Of a DNA stretch of 25,539 nucleotides, positions 15,994-23,946 are shown one piece after another. The notes beneath the pieces were generated by a model, which was not told the DNA's origin, made no database searches, and saw only the letters and a program-made list of their open reading frames with translations. Origin of the DNA: DSWT01 sp036845725 (lineage in GTDB: Bacteria > Chloroflexota > Anaerolineae > B4-G1 > SLSP01). Location of the stretch: assembly GCA_036845725.1 (NCBI GenBank), contig DAIUDK010000078.1, forward strand, positions 1 to 25,539, written 5' to 3'. Both the position numbers and the translations under genes were made by a program. Numbering within the stretch: position 1 is the stretch's first letter; every line of letters starts with the position of its first letter.

Positions 15994-16073
15994 TTGACCG
16001 CGATTTCGCCTGGCGATTCCTCGCCAGTGGTAAATCACGAGAATGTCGTTTACCTGTGAGAAAAAACGGTCAA
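15994..16073 (-). ncRNA. Structured leader domain with GGAA loop
   Basis: Minus strand. A 7-bp closing stem (TTGACCG at 16067-16073 with CGGTCAA at 15994-16000) encloses two hairpins: an 8-bp stem with a three-base bulge (16030-16053) and a 7-bp CTGGCGA/TCGCCAG stem capped by GGAA (16010-16027). GGAA is a GNRA tetraloop only on this strand, which supports minus-strand RNA. It lies between the small ORF and the attenuator in the ABC leader. It does not match a riboswitch class I can recognise. Confidence 0.45.
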
Positions 16074-16077
16074 AGGG

Positions 16078-16173
16078 TCATCCCGGCGGCTCGGGGCCTC
16101 CTGGTACGGAAGCGATACGGGTCATGAGAACAACCTCCACTTTTGTGATGAGCTTATAGAACAAGTTAGCCAT
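16078..16173 (-). CDS. 31-codon leader ORF ending Pro-Pro-Gly
   Basis: A small ORF of 31 codons. The ATG at 16173 has GGAGG 7 bases upstream. A second in-frame ATG at 16125 has its own GGAGG at 8 bases and would give a 15-residue product. The peptide begins MANLFYKLITKV and ends PGGPEPPG-stop. Pro-Pro-Gly is a known EF-P-dependent ribosome-stalling motif, here directly before the stop codon. It lies in the leader of the heterodimeric ABC exporter, about 100 bases before the attenuator. By analogy with the bmrB leader peptide of Bacillus subtilis bmrCD it may control read-through. No homologue is recognised; a small functional peptide exported by the transporter is a weaker alternative. Confidence 0.5.
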   Translation of the reverse strand: MANLFYKLITKVEVVLMTRIASVPGGPEPPG

Positions 16174-16261
16174 CGCCAAACCTCCATAAAACATCAACCT
16201 GAGTAAAACAACACGTGGACAAAACCGAACCGTCGCGTGGACGGGCTGTACAGCATCCAAT

Positions 16262-16289
16262 ATCTTACCACGGTTACAAAAACTTGCAA
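16262..16289 (-). promoter_or_regulatory. Candidate promoter of the ABC exporter leader
   Basis: Minus strand: TTGCAA (16284-16289), a 16-base spacer and TAAGAT (16262-16267). Only 4 of 6 bases match in each box. The start would be near 16255, giving about 80 bases before the small ORF and about 410 before the first ABC gene. Confidence 0.4.
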
Positions 16290-16333
16290 GAGTGCGCTTG
16301 AATTTTGAAACGCAGACAACGTGCAAATACACA

Positions 16334-16362
16334 TTGTCAGAAATCCTTGTGTCCGATATAAT
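16334..16362 (+). promoter_or_regulatory. Promoter of the UPF0182 gene
   Basis: TTGTCA (16334-16339), a 17-base spacer and a perfect TATAAT (16357-16362). A second, weaker candidate nearer the gene is TTAACT (16386-16391), 16 bases, TATACT (16408-16413). Both read into the gene at 16441. Confidence 0.7.
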
Positions 16363-16440
16363 ACCAAATATTCCTGTACTGGAGATTAACTATTCCCCGT
16401 TTAGGATTATACTGTAGCCTGATAACTCAGGAGAAACGAT

Positions 16441-19176
16441 ATGACAAGGGAACCGAAAACTGCCACTCTCAAACCGCGCACCACGCGCCGGACACAGCTC
16501 TGGATCAGTCTAGGGATGATGCTCATCCTTCTGCTGTGCGTCACCTCCTCGACCTTCGCCACGTTCTACACTGATTTTCTCTGGTTCAAGAGCCTGGACT
16601 ACACGCAAATCTTCACCACACGCGTGGCGACTTCCGTCCTGCTGGCCCTCATCGCCGCCCTCATCGCCGCAGTCTTCCTGCTATTGAACTGGAGTTTTAT
16701 CCCCCATCTGATCGCGCCGAAGGAGCACTTTACGACAAAATCCCCCAGGTTCACCGGGCGCACACGGTACTCCGACGCGGCCCCGGTTACAATTTCCACC
16801 CGTCCGGTGCGCATGCTGTTCACGGGCGCGGCCGTTATTGCGGGCATCGTCATCGGCCTGATCTTTAGCAACCTGTGGCGCGTCTATCTTTTGGCAAACA
16901 ACGGCATCCCCTTCAACGTTGCCGACCCGATTTTCCGCCAGGACATCGGATTCTACATCTTTACACTGCCGTGGTTGGAAGCGCTGCTGACCCGGGCGAA
17001 GATACTGGTGGCGCTGGCGTTCCTCGGCGTGCTCGGACGCTACGCGATCTTCGGGCAGACGAAGTCCCGTGCGACAACCGCCCACATGTCGATCCTGGGC
17101 GCGCTGTGGATGCTGCTCGCCGGTTTTGGCTGGCTACTCAACCGCTACGGACTCCTGCAAACCACAACGGGCGTCGTCTTCGGCGCCGGTTACACCGACA
17201 TCAACGCACGTCTGCCCCTGTACACCATTCAGGCCGTGCTCTTTTTCGCCGCTTCTGCCGTCCTGATCCTCAACGCCTTCATCCGCAAATGGAAGCTGCT
17301 GCTCATCATCGCTGGCTTTTGGCTGGCGGTCACAGTGCTCGGGCCAGGCTATCCCGCCGCCATCCAGCAGTTTACCGTCGAACCAAATGAGTTCATGCTC
17401 GAAAAACCCTATATCGAGCACAACATCCGCTACACGCGCTACGCTTACGACCTGAATGACATCACAGAGCAGACCTACTCGGGCACGGGCGTCCTCACCG
17501 CCGGCGAGCTTGAGACCAACGCCGACGTGCTGAACAACGTGCGTCTATGGGACTACCGCCCCTTGCTGCGCACCTACAGCCAGCTTCAAGAAATCCGCCT
17601 TTACTACAGCTTCAACGAGGTGGACATCGACCGCTACACCATCGACGGGCACATGCGCCAGGTGATGCTCGCCGCGCGGGAAATCGACGTGGAGGAGCTG
17701 GCGGAACAGGCCAAGACGTGGATCAACCAACATCTGATCTTCACCCATGGCTACGGACTCGCGCTGAACTACGCCAACGAAGTGAGCCGCGAGGGTCTGC
17801 CCAACCTGATCGTGCGTGACATCCCGCCGGTGAGCGAAGCGCCGGAACTCCAGATTGAGCGCCCGCAGATTTACTTCGGCGAACTGACCAAAAACTACGT
17901 CGTCATCAACGCCAAAGAGGACGAATTCGACTATCCGCAGGGCGACGCCAACGCTTACAACCGCTACAGCGGCCCCGACGGCGTCGCGCTGGGCGGCCTG
18001 TTCCGGCGACTGCTCCTGGCGACGCGGTTCGGCAGCACGCAACTGCTCCTTTCGCCGGCCATCACCAGGGACAGCCGCGTTCTCTTCCACCGCACCATCC
18101 ACGACCGTGCACAGACCATCGCGCCGATGCTGTGGTTTGACGACGATCCCTATCCCGTCATCGCCGAAACCGCCGACGGGATTACGGGCATCGTCTGGCT
18201 GTTCGACGCCTACACCTGGACCGATCACTTCCCCTACTCCGAGCCGCTCGGCGGCGTCAACTACATCCGCAACAGCGTCAAAGTCGCCATCGACGCTTAC
18301 ACGGGCGAGATCACCTTCTATCTGATCGATCCGGACGACCCCATCGCCGCCACGTATGCGCGCATCTTCCCCGATCTCTTCAAACCGGTGGAGACGATGC
18401 CGCACGTACTGCTCGAGCACTGGCGTTACCCGGAGACGCTGTTCCTATACCAGTCGAATATGTACGCCACCTACCACATGCGCGATCCGCAAGTCTTCTA
18501 CAACCGCGAGGACCTGTGGGACATCCCGCAAGAACTGGTGGAGTCCACCCAACAGGCTATGGAACCTTACTACGTCATCATGCGCGCGCCCGGCTCCGAG
18601 CAGGTCGAATTTATGCTCATCCGTCCGTACACGCCCAAACAAAAACAGAACATGATCGCCTGGCTCTACGCCGATTGCGACGGCGACGATTACGGCGAAC
18701 TGGGGATCGTCAAACTCTCCAAAGACCGGTTGGTGTACGGACCGTTGCAAATCGAGGCGCGCTCGGATCAGGACCCGATCATATCACAGCAACTCGCGCT
18801 GTGGAACCAACGTGGCTCGCGGGTGCTGCGCGGCAATTTGCTGGTCATCCCCATCGAAAACACGTTCCTCTACGTGGAACCACTCTATCTGGAATCCGAA
18901 TCGGGGCACCTGCCCGAACTGAAACGCATCATCGTTGCCTACGACGACCGCATCGTCATGGGCGAAACGCTCGCCGAGGCTCTGCTGCAAGTCCTCAACG
19001 GCGACAGCGGCATCACCCCCACCATGACGGAAGGCGACCTGGAATCGCTCGCCGCGCAGGCTTGGGAACGCTACCAGGCCGCCCAAGCCTGCCTGGAAGC
19101 CGGTGACTGGACCTGCTACGGGCGCGAGCAAGCCGCGTTGGAGGAAATCCTCCGCGCCATGGTAGAGGAACCGTAA
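16441..19176 (+). CDS. UPF0182 family membrane protein
   Basis: A 911-residue protein of the UPF0182 (COG1615) family, with about seven N-terminal membrane helices (within residues 18-305) followed by a soluble domain of roughly 600 residues that is probably outside the membrane. Recognisable family segments are FYTDFLWFKSLDYTQIF, DIGFYIFTLPW, KPYIEHNIRYTRYAY, RLWDYRPL, YYSFNEVDIDRY, IYFGELTKNYVV and PYTPKQKQNMIAWLYADCDG. The biochemical role of the family is not known. ATG 16441 has AGGAG 7 bases upstream and a good promoter. It is divergent from the ABC exporter leader and appears monocistronic. Length is near the family norm and there is no sign of damage. Confidence 0.95.
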   Translation: MTREPKTATLKPRTTRRTQLWISLGMMLILLLCVTSSTFATFYTDFLWFKSLDYTQIFTTRVATSVLLALIAALIAAVFLLLNWSFIPHLIAPKEHFTTKSPRFTGRTRYSDAAPVTISTRPVRMLFTGAAVIAGIVIGLIFSNLWRVYLLANNGIPFNVADPIFRQDIGFYIFTLPWLEALLTRAKILVALAFLGVLGRYAIFGQTKSRATTAHMSILGALWMLLAGFGWLLNRYGLLQTTTGVVFGAGYTDINARLPLYTIQAVLFFAASAVLILNAFIRKWKLLLIIAGFWLAVTVLGPGYPAAIQQFTVEPNEFMLEKPYIEHNIRYTRYAYDLNDITEQTYSGTGVLTAGELETNADVLNNVRLWDYRPLLRTYSQLQEIRLYYSFNEVDIDRYTIDGHMRQVMLAAREIDVEELAEQAKTWINQHLIFTHGYGLALNYANEVSREGLPNLIVRDIPPVSEAPELQIERPQIYFGELTKNYVVINAKEDEFDYPQGDANAYNRYSGPDGVALGGLFRRLLLATRFGSTQLLLSPAITRDSRVLFHRTIHDRAQTIAPMLWFDDDPYPVIAETADGITGIVWLFDAYTWTDHFPYSEPLGGVNYIRNSVKVAIDAYTGEITFYLIDPDDPIAATYARIFPDLFKPVETMPHVLLEHWRYPETLFLYQSNMYATYHMRDPQVFYNREDLWDIPQELVESTQQAMEPYYVIMRAPGSEQVEFMLIRPYTPKQKQNMIAWLYADCDGDDYGELGIVKLSKDRLVYGPLQIEARSDQDPIISQQLALWNQRGSRVLRGNLLVIPIENTFLYVEPLYLESESGHLPELKRIIVAYDDRIVMGETLAEALLQVLNGDSGITPTMTEGDLESLAAQAWERYQAAQACLEAGDWTCYGREQAALEEILRAMVEEP

Positions 19177-19182
19177 ATTTAA

Positions 19183-19227
19183 GGGTGTTTTTCGTTTGCG
19201 GGTTACGCCCGCAAACGAAAAACACCC
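19183..19227 (+). terminator. Perfect 20-bp hairpin after the UPF0182 gene
   Basis: Arms 19183-19202 and 19208-19227 are fully complementary around a 5-base loop, 6 bases after the stop. There is no U-tract after the right arm; the T-run sits inside the left arm. It probably ends transcription or protects the 3' end, but it is atypical. Confidence 0.6.
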
Positions 19228-19280
19228 TCTAACTCCATTCATAAGTTAACACATACCAATCACCTGAGGAGGTTATCATA

Positions 19281-20702
19281 ATGGATTTACTGCAAGTTCG
19301 CCATGGGAAAGTTGTTGACGCGCAAGGCCAGGAAATACGGCTTCGCGGCGCGTGCGTGGGTGGCTGGATGAATATGGAAAACTTCATCAACGGCTACCCC
19401 GGCTCGGAACACGCGATCCGCGCCACGCTGGCCGACACCATCGGCGAAAGCAAAGCGCACTTCTTCTTCGAGCGCATGCTTGATTATTTCCTTTCTGAAG
19501 ATGACATCGTCTTCATGAAAGCGCAGGGCGCGACCGTGGTACGCCTGCCGGTCAACTACCGCCATTTCGAGAGCGACGCCGCACCGTTCACCTATCTCGA
19601 AAGCGGCTTCTCACGGCTGGAACAGGCAATCGGCTGGTGCGCTAAACACGGCCTCTACGCCATCATCGATATGCACGCCGTCCAGGGCAATCAAAACACC
19701 GACTGGCACTCCGACAACGGCTCGCGCCAGGCCCTCTTCTGGCAGCACCCGCACTTCCAGGATCGCTGGATCGCCCTGTGGGAGGTGTTGGCAGAACGTT
19801 TCAAGGGCAACGCCGCCGTCGCCGGGTACAACGTAATGAACGAGCCGCACACCGGCAACCCGCGCGGGAGGCTGACCGGTATGGGCGAGCCGAAGTGGGA
19901 CCAGATCAACGCCCTCTACCGGCGCATCGTCAGCGCTATCCGCGCCATCGATCCCGACCACATCATCATCCTGGAGGGCGACAGCTACTCCAGCCGCTTC
20001 GCCCAGTTTGACGCACCCTTCGCCGACAATCTGCTCTACAGCAGCCACAACTACACCCGGCCCGGCTTCGGCCCCGGCCCCTACCCCACCGCGGAATGGA
20101 ACCGTAAATGGCAGGAAGTCAACCTCCTCGCCCACGAAGGCACACAGTTCATGCAGAAGTACAACGCTCCCCTGTGGGCGGGCGAATTCGGCAGCCCGTA
20201 CAACAATTCCGCCGCCGAAGTTCCCGACCGGATGCGCGCGCTGGATGACCAGATCAGCGTTTTCGAACAGTACGGCGTCCACTGGACTACCTGGACGTAC
20301 AAAGACGTCGGCGTGATGGGCTGGGTCTATCTTCACCCCGAATCCGAGTACATCCAGCGCATCAAACACAGCCTGGAAAGCAAAATCCTCCTCAACAGCG
20401 ATTTCTGGATGGGCTGGCTGCCGACCACGCCGGCCAAAGACATCGTCCATACCCTGGCACACGAAATCGTCGAAACCGTAGGCGATGAGGACATCAGCGT
20501 TGCCGGCATCGAACGCTATCTCACCCAGGCGACCATGGCAACCTACATTGGCGCACTGCTACAAATCCCCTACGCCAAACTCTTCAAGGGGCTATCGGAG
20601 GCCGAACTCGACCGCATCCTGCAATCGTTCGCCTTCAAAAACTGCATCGTCCACCCGGAATTGGATGCCGTGATGACCAAACACATGAAAACGCAAGGGT
20701 AA
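19281..20702 (+). CDS. Cytoplasmic GH5-family glycoside hydrolase
   Basis: A 473-residue GH5-type (beta/alpha)8 glycosidase without signal peptide or membrane helix. The N-terminus (RGACVGGWMNMENF) and VRLPVNYRHFE are typical of the family; the acid/base is E188 in NVMNEPH and the nucleophile E302 in LWAGEFGSPY, so it should be active. After the barrel, about 100 residues (from about 370) form a mostly helical extension of unknown role. Being intracellular, it would act on imported oligosaccharides, which fits the hexuronate genes that follow on the same strand 95 bases later. ATG 19281 is preceded by AGGAGG at 9 bases. Exact substrate is unknown. Confidence 0.87.
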   Translation: MDLLQVRHGKVVDAQGQEIRLRGACVGGWMNMENFINGYPGSEHAIRATLADTIGESKAHFFFERMLDYFLSEDDIVFMKAQGATVVRLPVNYRHFESDAAPFTYLESGFSRLEQAIGWCAKHGLYAIIDMHAVQGNQNTDWHSDNGSRQALFWQHPHFQDRWIALWEVLAERFKGNAAVAGYNVMNEPHTGNPRGRLTGMGEPKWDQINALYRRIVSAIRAIDPDHIIILEGDSYSSRFAQFDAPFADNLLYSSHNYTRPGFGPGPYPTAEWNRKWQEVNLLAHEGTQFMQKYNAPLWAGEFGSPYNNSAAEVPDRMRALDDQISVFEQYGVHWTTWTYKDVGVMGWVYLHPESEYIQRIKHSLESKILLNSDFWMGWLPTTPAKDIVHTLAHEIVETVGDEDISVAGIERYLTQATMATYIGALLQIPYAKLFKGLSEAELDRILQSFAFKNCIVHPELDAVMTKHMKTQG

Positions 20703-20707
20703 AAGAT

Positions 20708-20778
20708 TAAGCCACGAATGATATAAAATCCGTGTTTCCCGTGTTCATCCGTGTACGAAAGCAAACATTCGTGGTTAA
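20708..20778. repeat. Imperfect inverted repeat with CCGTGT units
   Basis: Arms 20708-20721 and 20766-20778 (core CCACGAATG/CATTCGTGG, one bulged base) enclose three CCGTGT-containing units. It fills the gap between the GH5 and uxaE genes and resembles dispersed intergenic repeats. An operator function is possible but not shown. Confidence 0.55.
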
Positions 20779-20797
20779 TTATACGAGGTGACTGATT

Positions 20798-22249
20798 ATG
20801 AAAATCGAACAATTACCCGGTTTCGAGATTTATGCAAAGTCCGCGGTCGATCACGAGAGCGCGACCTACTGCCTCGCGCGCCGCGAAACCGGCGGCGAGC
20901 GGTACTTGGTTGTCTTGGGTAACGCGGACACACTGGCACCCTTCTCCGGCGCGCCGTATAGAAACGCCCTGCTCTGCCCGCTGACGCCCGCCAACGCCGC
21001 CGTGCTGCGCGAAAAATTGCCGTGGCTGAACCCCACACCGCTGGGCCTGCACACGTCGGCGGGCTTCGGCGACCGGCTTGGCGTCGCCACGCCTGGGCAC
21101 ATCATGGCGGCGGAACGCTATCCCGGCATCGCGCCGATCTTCGCGCAGCAGTCGGTGCGCGAGAACGCCCGCACCGGGCGCACGCCACAGCAGGTGATGG
21201 ATGACGCGCTCTGGGGCCTCTTCCAGATGGACTGGCGCGCGCCGTGGGGCGCGGACGCAGATCACCTCAAAACGCCCGCCGACGCCGATACCTTTATCGA
21301 TGCCGGGTACACGTTCTTCACCATCGATCCCGGTGACCACGTCGATAATGACGCGCACACCGCCCCGCCGGATGCCGTGAGTGCCAAATTCGCGGCGCTG
21401 CCCTGGGACGCGCTGGATGACACGCCGGAAGCGATGTGCCGCCGCTACTGCCGGCAAACCTTCGCCATGGACGATTTCACCCTCGCCTTCGACAGGGAAA
21501 CGGTGGAGCGCGCCGCCGCCAAGTACGGGCGCGCCATCGCCCACACCGCGATGATGCATTGCCACATCGCCGCGCGGATGGGTGACCGCCCATTCGATCT
21601 CGAAGTCTCCGTGGACGAGACAGAGACGCCCACCTCACCGGAAGAGCACCTCTTCGTCGCGCTGGAGCTGCGGCGGCTGGGCGTGCAGTGGGTGAGTCTG
21701 GCGCCGCGCTTCGTCGGGCGCTTCGAGAAGGGCGTGGACTACATCGGCGACATCCCCACCTTCACGGACGCCTTCGCGCGCCACGCCGCCGTCGCGCGGA
21801 CGGTGGGGCCGTACAAGCTCAGCCTGCACTCCGGCTCGGACAAATTCTCGATCTACGGTATTGCCGCACGGTTGACGGGCGGCCTGGTGCACCTCAAGAC
21901 CGCCGGCACCAGCTACCTGGAGGCACTGCGAACGGTAGCGCAAGTCGCCCCAACGTTCTTCCGCAAGGTCTACGCCTTCTCCATCGGGCGCTACGAAACC
22001 GACCGGGCCACCTATCACGTGTCTGCGCAACTGGCGAACGTGCCCGTGCTAGAAACGTTGACTGACGCGGACCTACCCGATCTGCTGGACCAATTCGACG
22101 CGCGGCAGGTGCTGCACGTGACGTTCGGCTCGGTGTTGGACGCTTACCGCGACCGACTGATGACGCTGCTGGACGAACACGCCGCCGTCTACGAAACGCT
22201 GCTCGACCAACACTTCCAGCGGCATCTGGCACCATTCTCAACGGATTGA
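20798..22249 (+). CDS. uxaE: Tagaturonate epimerase
   Basis: A 483-residue UxaE-family protein that interconverts D-tagaturonate and D-fructuronate, so galacturonate can enter the glucuronate branch without UxaB/UxaA. Family features are the GFGDRLGVATPGH motif (about 89-101), ADADHLKTPADAD, FFTIDPGDHVDND, the LHSGSDKFSIYG segment and a following HLKTAGTSYLEALR. The His, Asp and Glu residues in these segments are likely metal and substrate ligands. Length matches the Thermotoga enzyme. ATG 20798 has GAGGTG at 8 bases. It is followed by uxaC and a UxuB-like SDR on the same strand, which supports the assignment. Confidence 0.85.
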   Translation: MKIEQLPGFEIYAKSAVDHESATYCLARRETGGERYLVVLGNADTLAPFSGAPYRNALLCPLTPANAAVLREKLPWLNPTPLGLHTSAGFGDRLGVATPGHIMAAERYPGIAPIFAQQSVRENARTGRTPQQVMDDALWGLFQMDWRAPWGADADHLKTPADADTFIDAGYTFFTIDPGDHVDNDAHTAPPDAVSAKFAALPWDALDDTPEAMCRRYCRQTFAMDDFTLAFDRETVERAAAKYGRAIAHTAMMHCHIAARMGDRPFDLEVSVDETETPTSPEEHLFVALELRRLGVQWVSLAPRFVGRFEKGVDYIGDIPTFTDAFARHAAVARTVGPYKLSLHSGSDKFSIYGIAARLTGGLVHLKTAGTSYLEALRTVAQVAPTFFRKVYAFSIGRYETDRATYHVSAQLANVPVLETLTDADLPDLLDQFDARQVLHVTFGSVLDAYRDRLMTLLDEHAAVYETLLDQHFQRHLAPFSTD

Positions 22250-22265
22250 AATGTTTCGCATTTCC

Positions 22266-22377
22266 GTCATTCCGAACGGAGCGCAGCGGAGTGAGGAATC
22301 TCGCACGTAATAGATTCCTCAGCCCCTTCTGTTACTATCCAGATACTCGCCAGTGAAGAACGGGGCTTCGGAATGAC
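22266..22377. repeat. Palindromic MITE-like repeat element
   Basis: Perfect 11-bp terminal inverted repeats (GTCATTCCGAA at 22266-22276; complement at 22367-22377) flank a second 9-bp inverted pair GAGGAATCT/AGATTCCTC (22293-22301 and 22312-22320). It has no coding capacity. It looks like a small dispersed repeat inserted between uxaE and uxaC. Confidence 0.7.
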
Positions 22378-22437
22378 GTTTGATAACTCAAGTGGTCAAT
22401 AATGCCAACTGAAAAGACACGTTCCTGGAGGGAAAAT

Positions 22438-23874
22438 ATGCCCAACACAAAATGGACTTTACACAAAGACGGACTGTCGCCCGACCGCTTCTTCGATCCC
22501 GATCCGGCGCAACAGGCGGTAGCCCGCGAGCTTTACGCCTCAATCACCGATTTGCCGCTCGTCTGCCCGCACGGACACGTGGACCCACGCCTGTTCGTGG
22601 ACGAGCGCGCCAGCTTCGGCACCCCAGCGGATTTACTGATCATCCCCGACCACTACGTCTTCCGTATGTTGTACTCACAGGGCGTCCCGCTGGAAGCACT
22701 GGGCGTCCCCCGCACCGACGATGGCCCGGTGGAACAGGATCATCGCAAGATATGGCAGACGTTCGCCGAGCATTTCCACCTGTTCCGCGGCACGCCAAGC
22801 GGAATATGGCTGCAACACGAACTTATTGAAGTGTTCGGCGTCGAAGAAAAACCGTGCGGCGCGAACGCGCAGGCCATCTACGACCACATCGCCGCACAAC
22901 TGGCGTCGCCTGCATTCTCGCCTCGCCGGATGTACGAGCGCTTCAAGATCGAAGTCCTCTGCACCACCGACGCCGCCAGCGACAGCCTGAAAGACCACCA
23001 GGCCATCCGCGATTCCGGCTGGTCCGGCATCGTGCTGCCCACCTTCCGCCCCGACGCCGTCGTCAACCTGGACGCCCCCAACTGGCGCACCAACGTGAAC
23101 GCGCTCAGCGCCGCCGTCGGGTTCGAAGTGGACAGCTACCCCGCGCTCGTCCGAACGCTCGAAGAGCGCCGCGCCTTCTTCGTCGAGATGGGCGCGCGCG
23201 CCACCGACCACGCCGCGCTGACGGCCTACACAGGCGAACTCACGCCGCACGAAGCGAACGCTATCTTCCAGCGAGCGCTCAAGGGCGCGGCGACCGCCGA
23301 GGATGCCACACGCTTCACCGGTCACATGCTGATGGAGATGGCGCGCATGAGCATTGAAGACGGGATGGTGATGCAGCTCCACGCCGGCTCGTTCCGCAAC
23401 CACAACCGCGCCATCTTCGACCGCTTCGGCCTGGACAAAGGCTGCGACATCCCGGTCGTCTCGGAGTTCACGCACAACCTGCGGCCCTTGCTGGCGAAGT
23501 ATGGCAACGATCCACGGCTCACGCTCATCCTCTTCACCCTAGACGAGGACACCTACTCCCGCGAGCTGGCAACGCTGGCCGGGCACTATCCCGCGCTCAA
23601 ACTGGGGCCGCCGTGGTGGTTCCACGACAGCCTCGCCGGGATGCGCCGCTACTTCGACCGGATTACGGAGACCGCCGGCCTGTACAACACCACCGGTTTC
23701 AACGACGACACGCGCGCCTTCCCCTCCATCCCCGCCCGGCACGACGTGTGGCGCCGCGCCAGCGCCAACTGGGTCGCCGGCCTCGTCGTCCGTCACATCG
23801 TCGATATGGATGACGCGCGCGAAATGATCCTGGATTTGGCATATCGCTTGACAAAACGCGCGTACAAATTGTGA
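22438..23874 (+). CDS. uxaC: Glucuronate (uronate) isomerase
   Basis: A 478-residue isomerase of the UxaC family (amidohydrolase superfamily). It converts D-glucuronate to fructuronate and D-galacturonate to tagaturonate in the cytoplasm. The N-terminal metal pair is seen in PHGHVDPRLF (H45, H47). The C-terminal family block LGPPWWFHDSLAGMRRYF, then TTGFNDDTRAFPS and RHDVWRR, is well conserved and carries the late Asp expected in this superfamily. ATG 22438 is chosen because GGAGGG stands 5 bases upstream; an in-frame ATG at 22402 lacks a site. It lies between uxaE and the SDR gene, separated from uxaE by a repeat element. Its sequence differs from the enterobacterial type, but the motifs agree. 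Confidence 0.88.
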   Translation: MPNTKWTLHKDGLSPDRFFDPDPAQQAVARELYASITDLPLVCPHGHVDPRLFVDERASFGTPADLLIIPDHYVFRMLYSQGVPLEALGVPRTDDGPVEQDHRKIWQTFAEHFHLFRGTPSGIWLQHELIEVFGVEEKPCGANAQAIYDHIAAQLASPAFSPRRMYERFKIEVLCTTDAASDSLKDHQAIRDSGWSGIVLPTFRPDAVVNLDAPNWRTNVNALSAAVGFEVDSYPALVRTLEERRAFFVEMGARATDHAALTAYTGELTPHEANAIFQRALKGAATAEDATRFTGHMLMEMARMSIEDGMVMQLHAGSFRNHNRAIFDRFGLDKGCDIPVVSEFTHNLRPLLAKYGNDPRLTLILFTLDEDTYSRELATLAGHYPALKLGPPWWFHDSLAGMRRYFDRITETAGLYNTTGFNDDTRAFPSIPARHDVWRRASANWVAGLVVRHIVDMDDAREMILDLAYRLTKRAYKL

Positions 23875-23927
23875 ATCAAGAATCATGAATCATGAATCTG
23901 AATCGAGATACGTGATTCATGATTCTC
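23873..23927. repeat. GAATCAT-type heptamer array with inverted repeat
   Basis: Eight units of roughly GANTCNN, starting inside the stop codon of uxaC. Units at 23880-23892 and 23913-23925 form a perfect 13-bp inverted repeat with a 20-base loop. It may act as a hairpin between uxaC and the SDR gene. Confidence 0.7.
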
Positions 23928-23946
23928 CAATAACAAGGAGACTGAC

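Noticed and set aside
16174..16332. Upstream extension of the 31-codon ORF to 84 codons
   Set aside because: The extra part has no ribosome site, covers the probable promoter and looks random, whereas ATG 16173 has GGAGG at 7 bases.
22402..22437. ATG 22402 as uxaC start
   Set aside because: There is no Shine-Dalgarno before it, whereas GGAGGG sits 5 bases before ATG 22438 and the protein aligns sensibly from there.
22675..23475. 266-codon minus-strand ORF inside uxaC
   Set aside because: It is a mirror frame of a gene with clear family motifs, with no start signal or recognisable domain.
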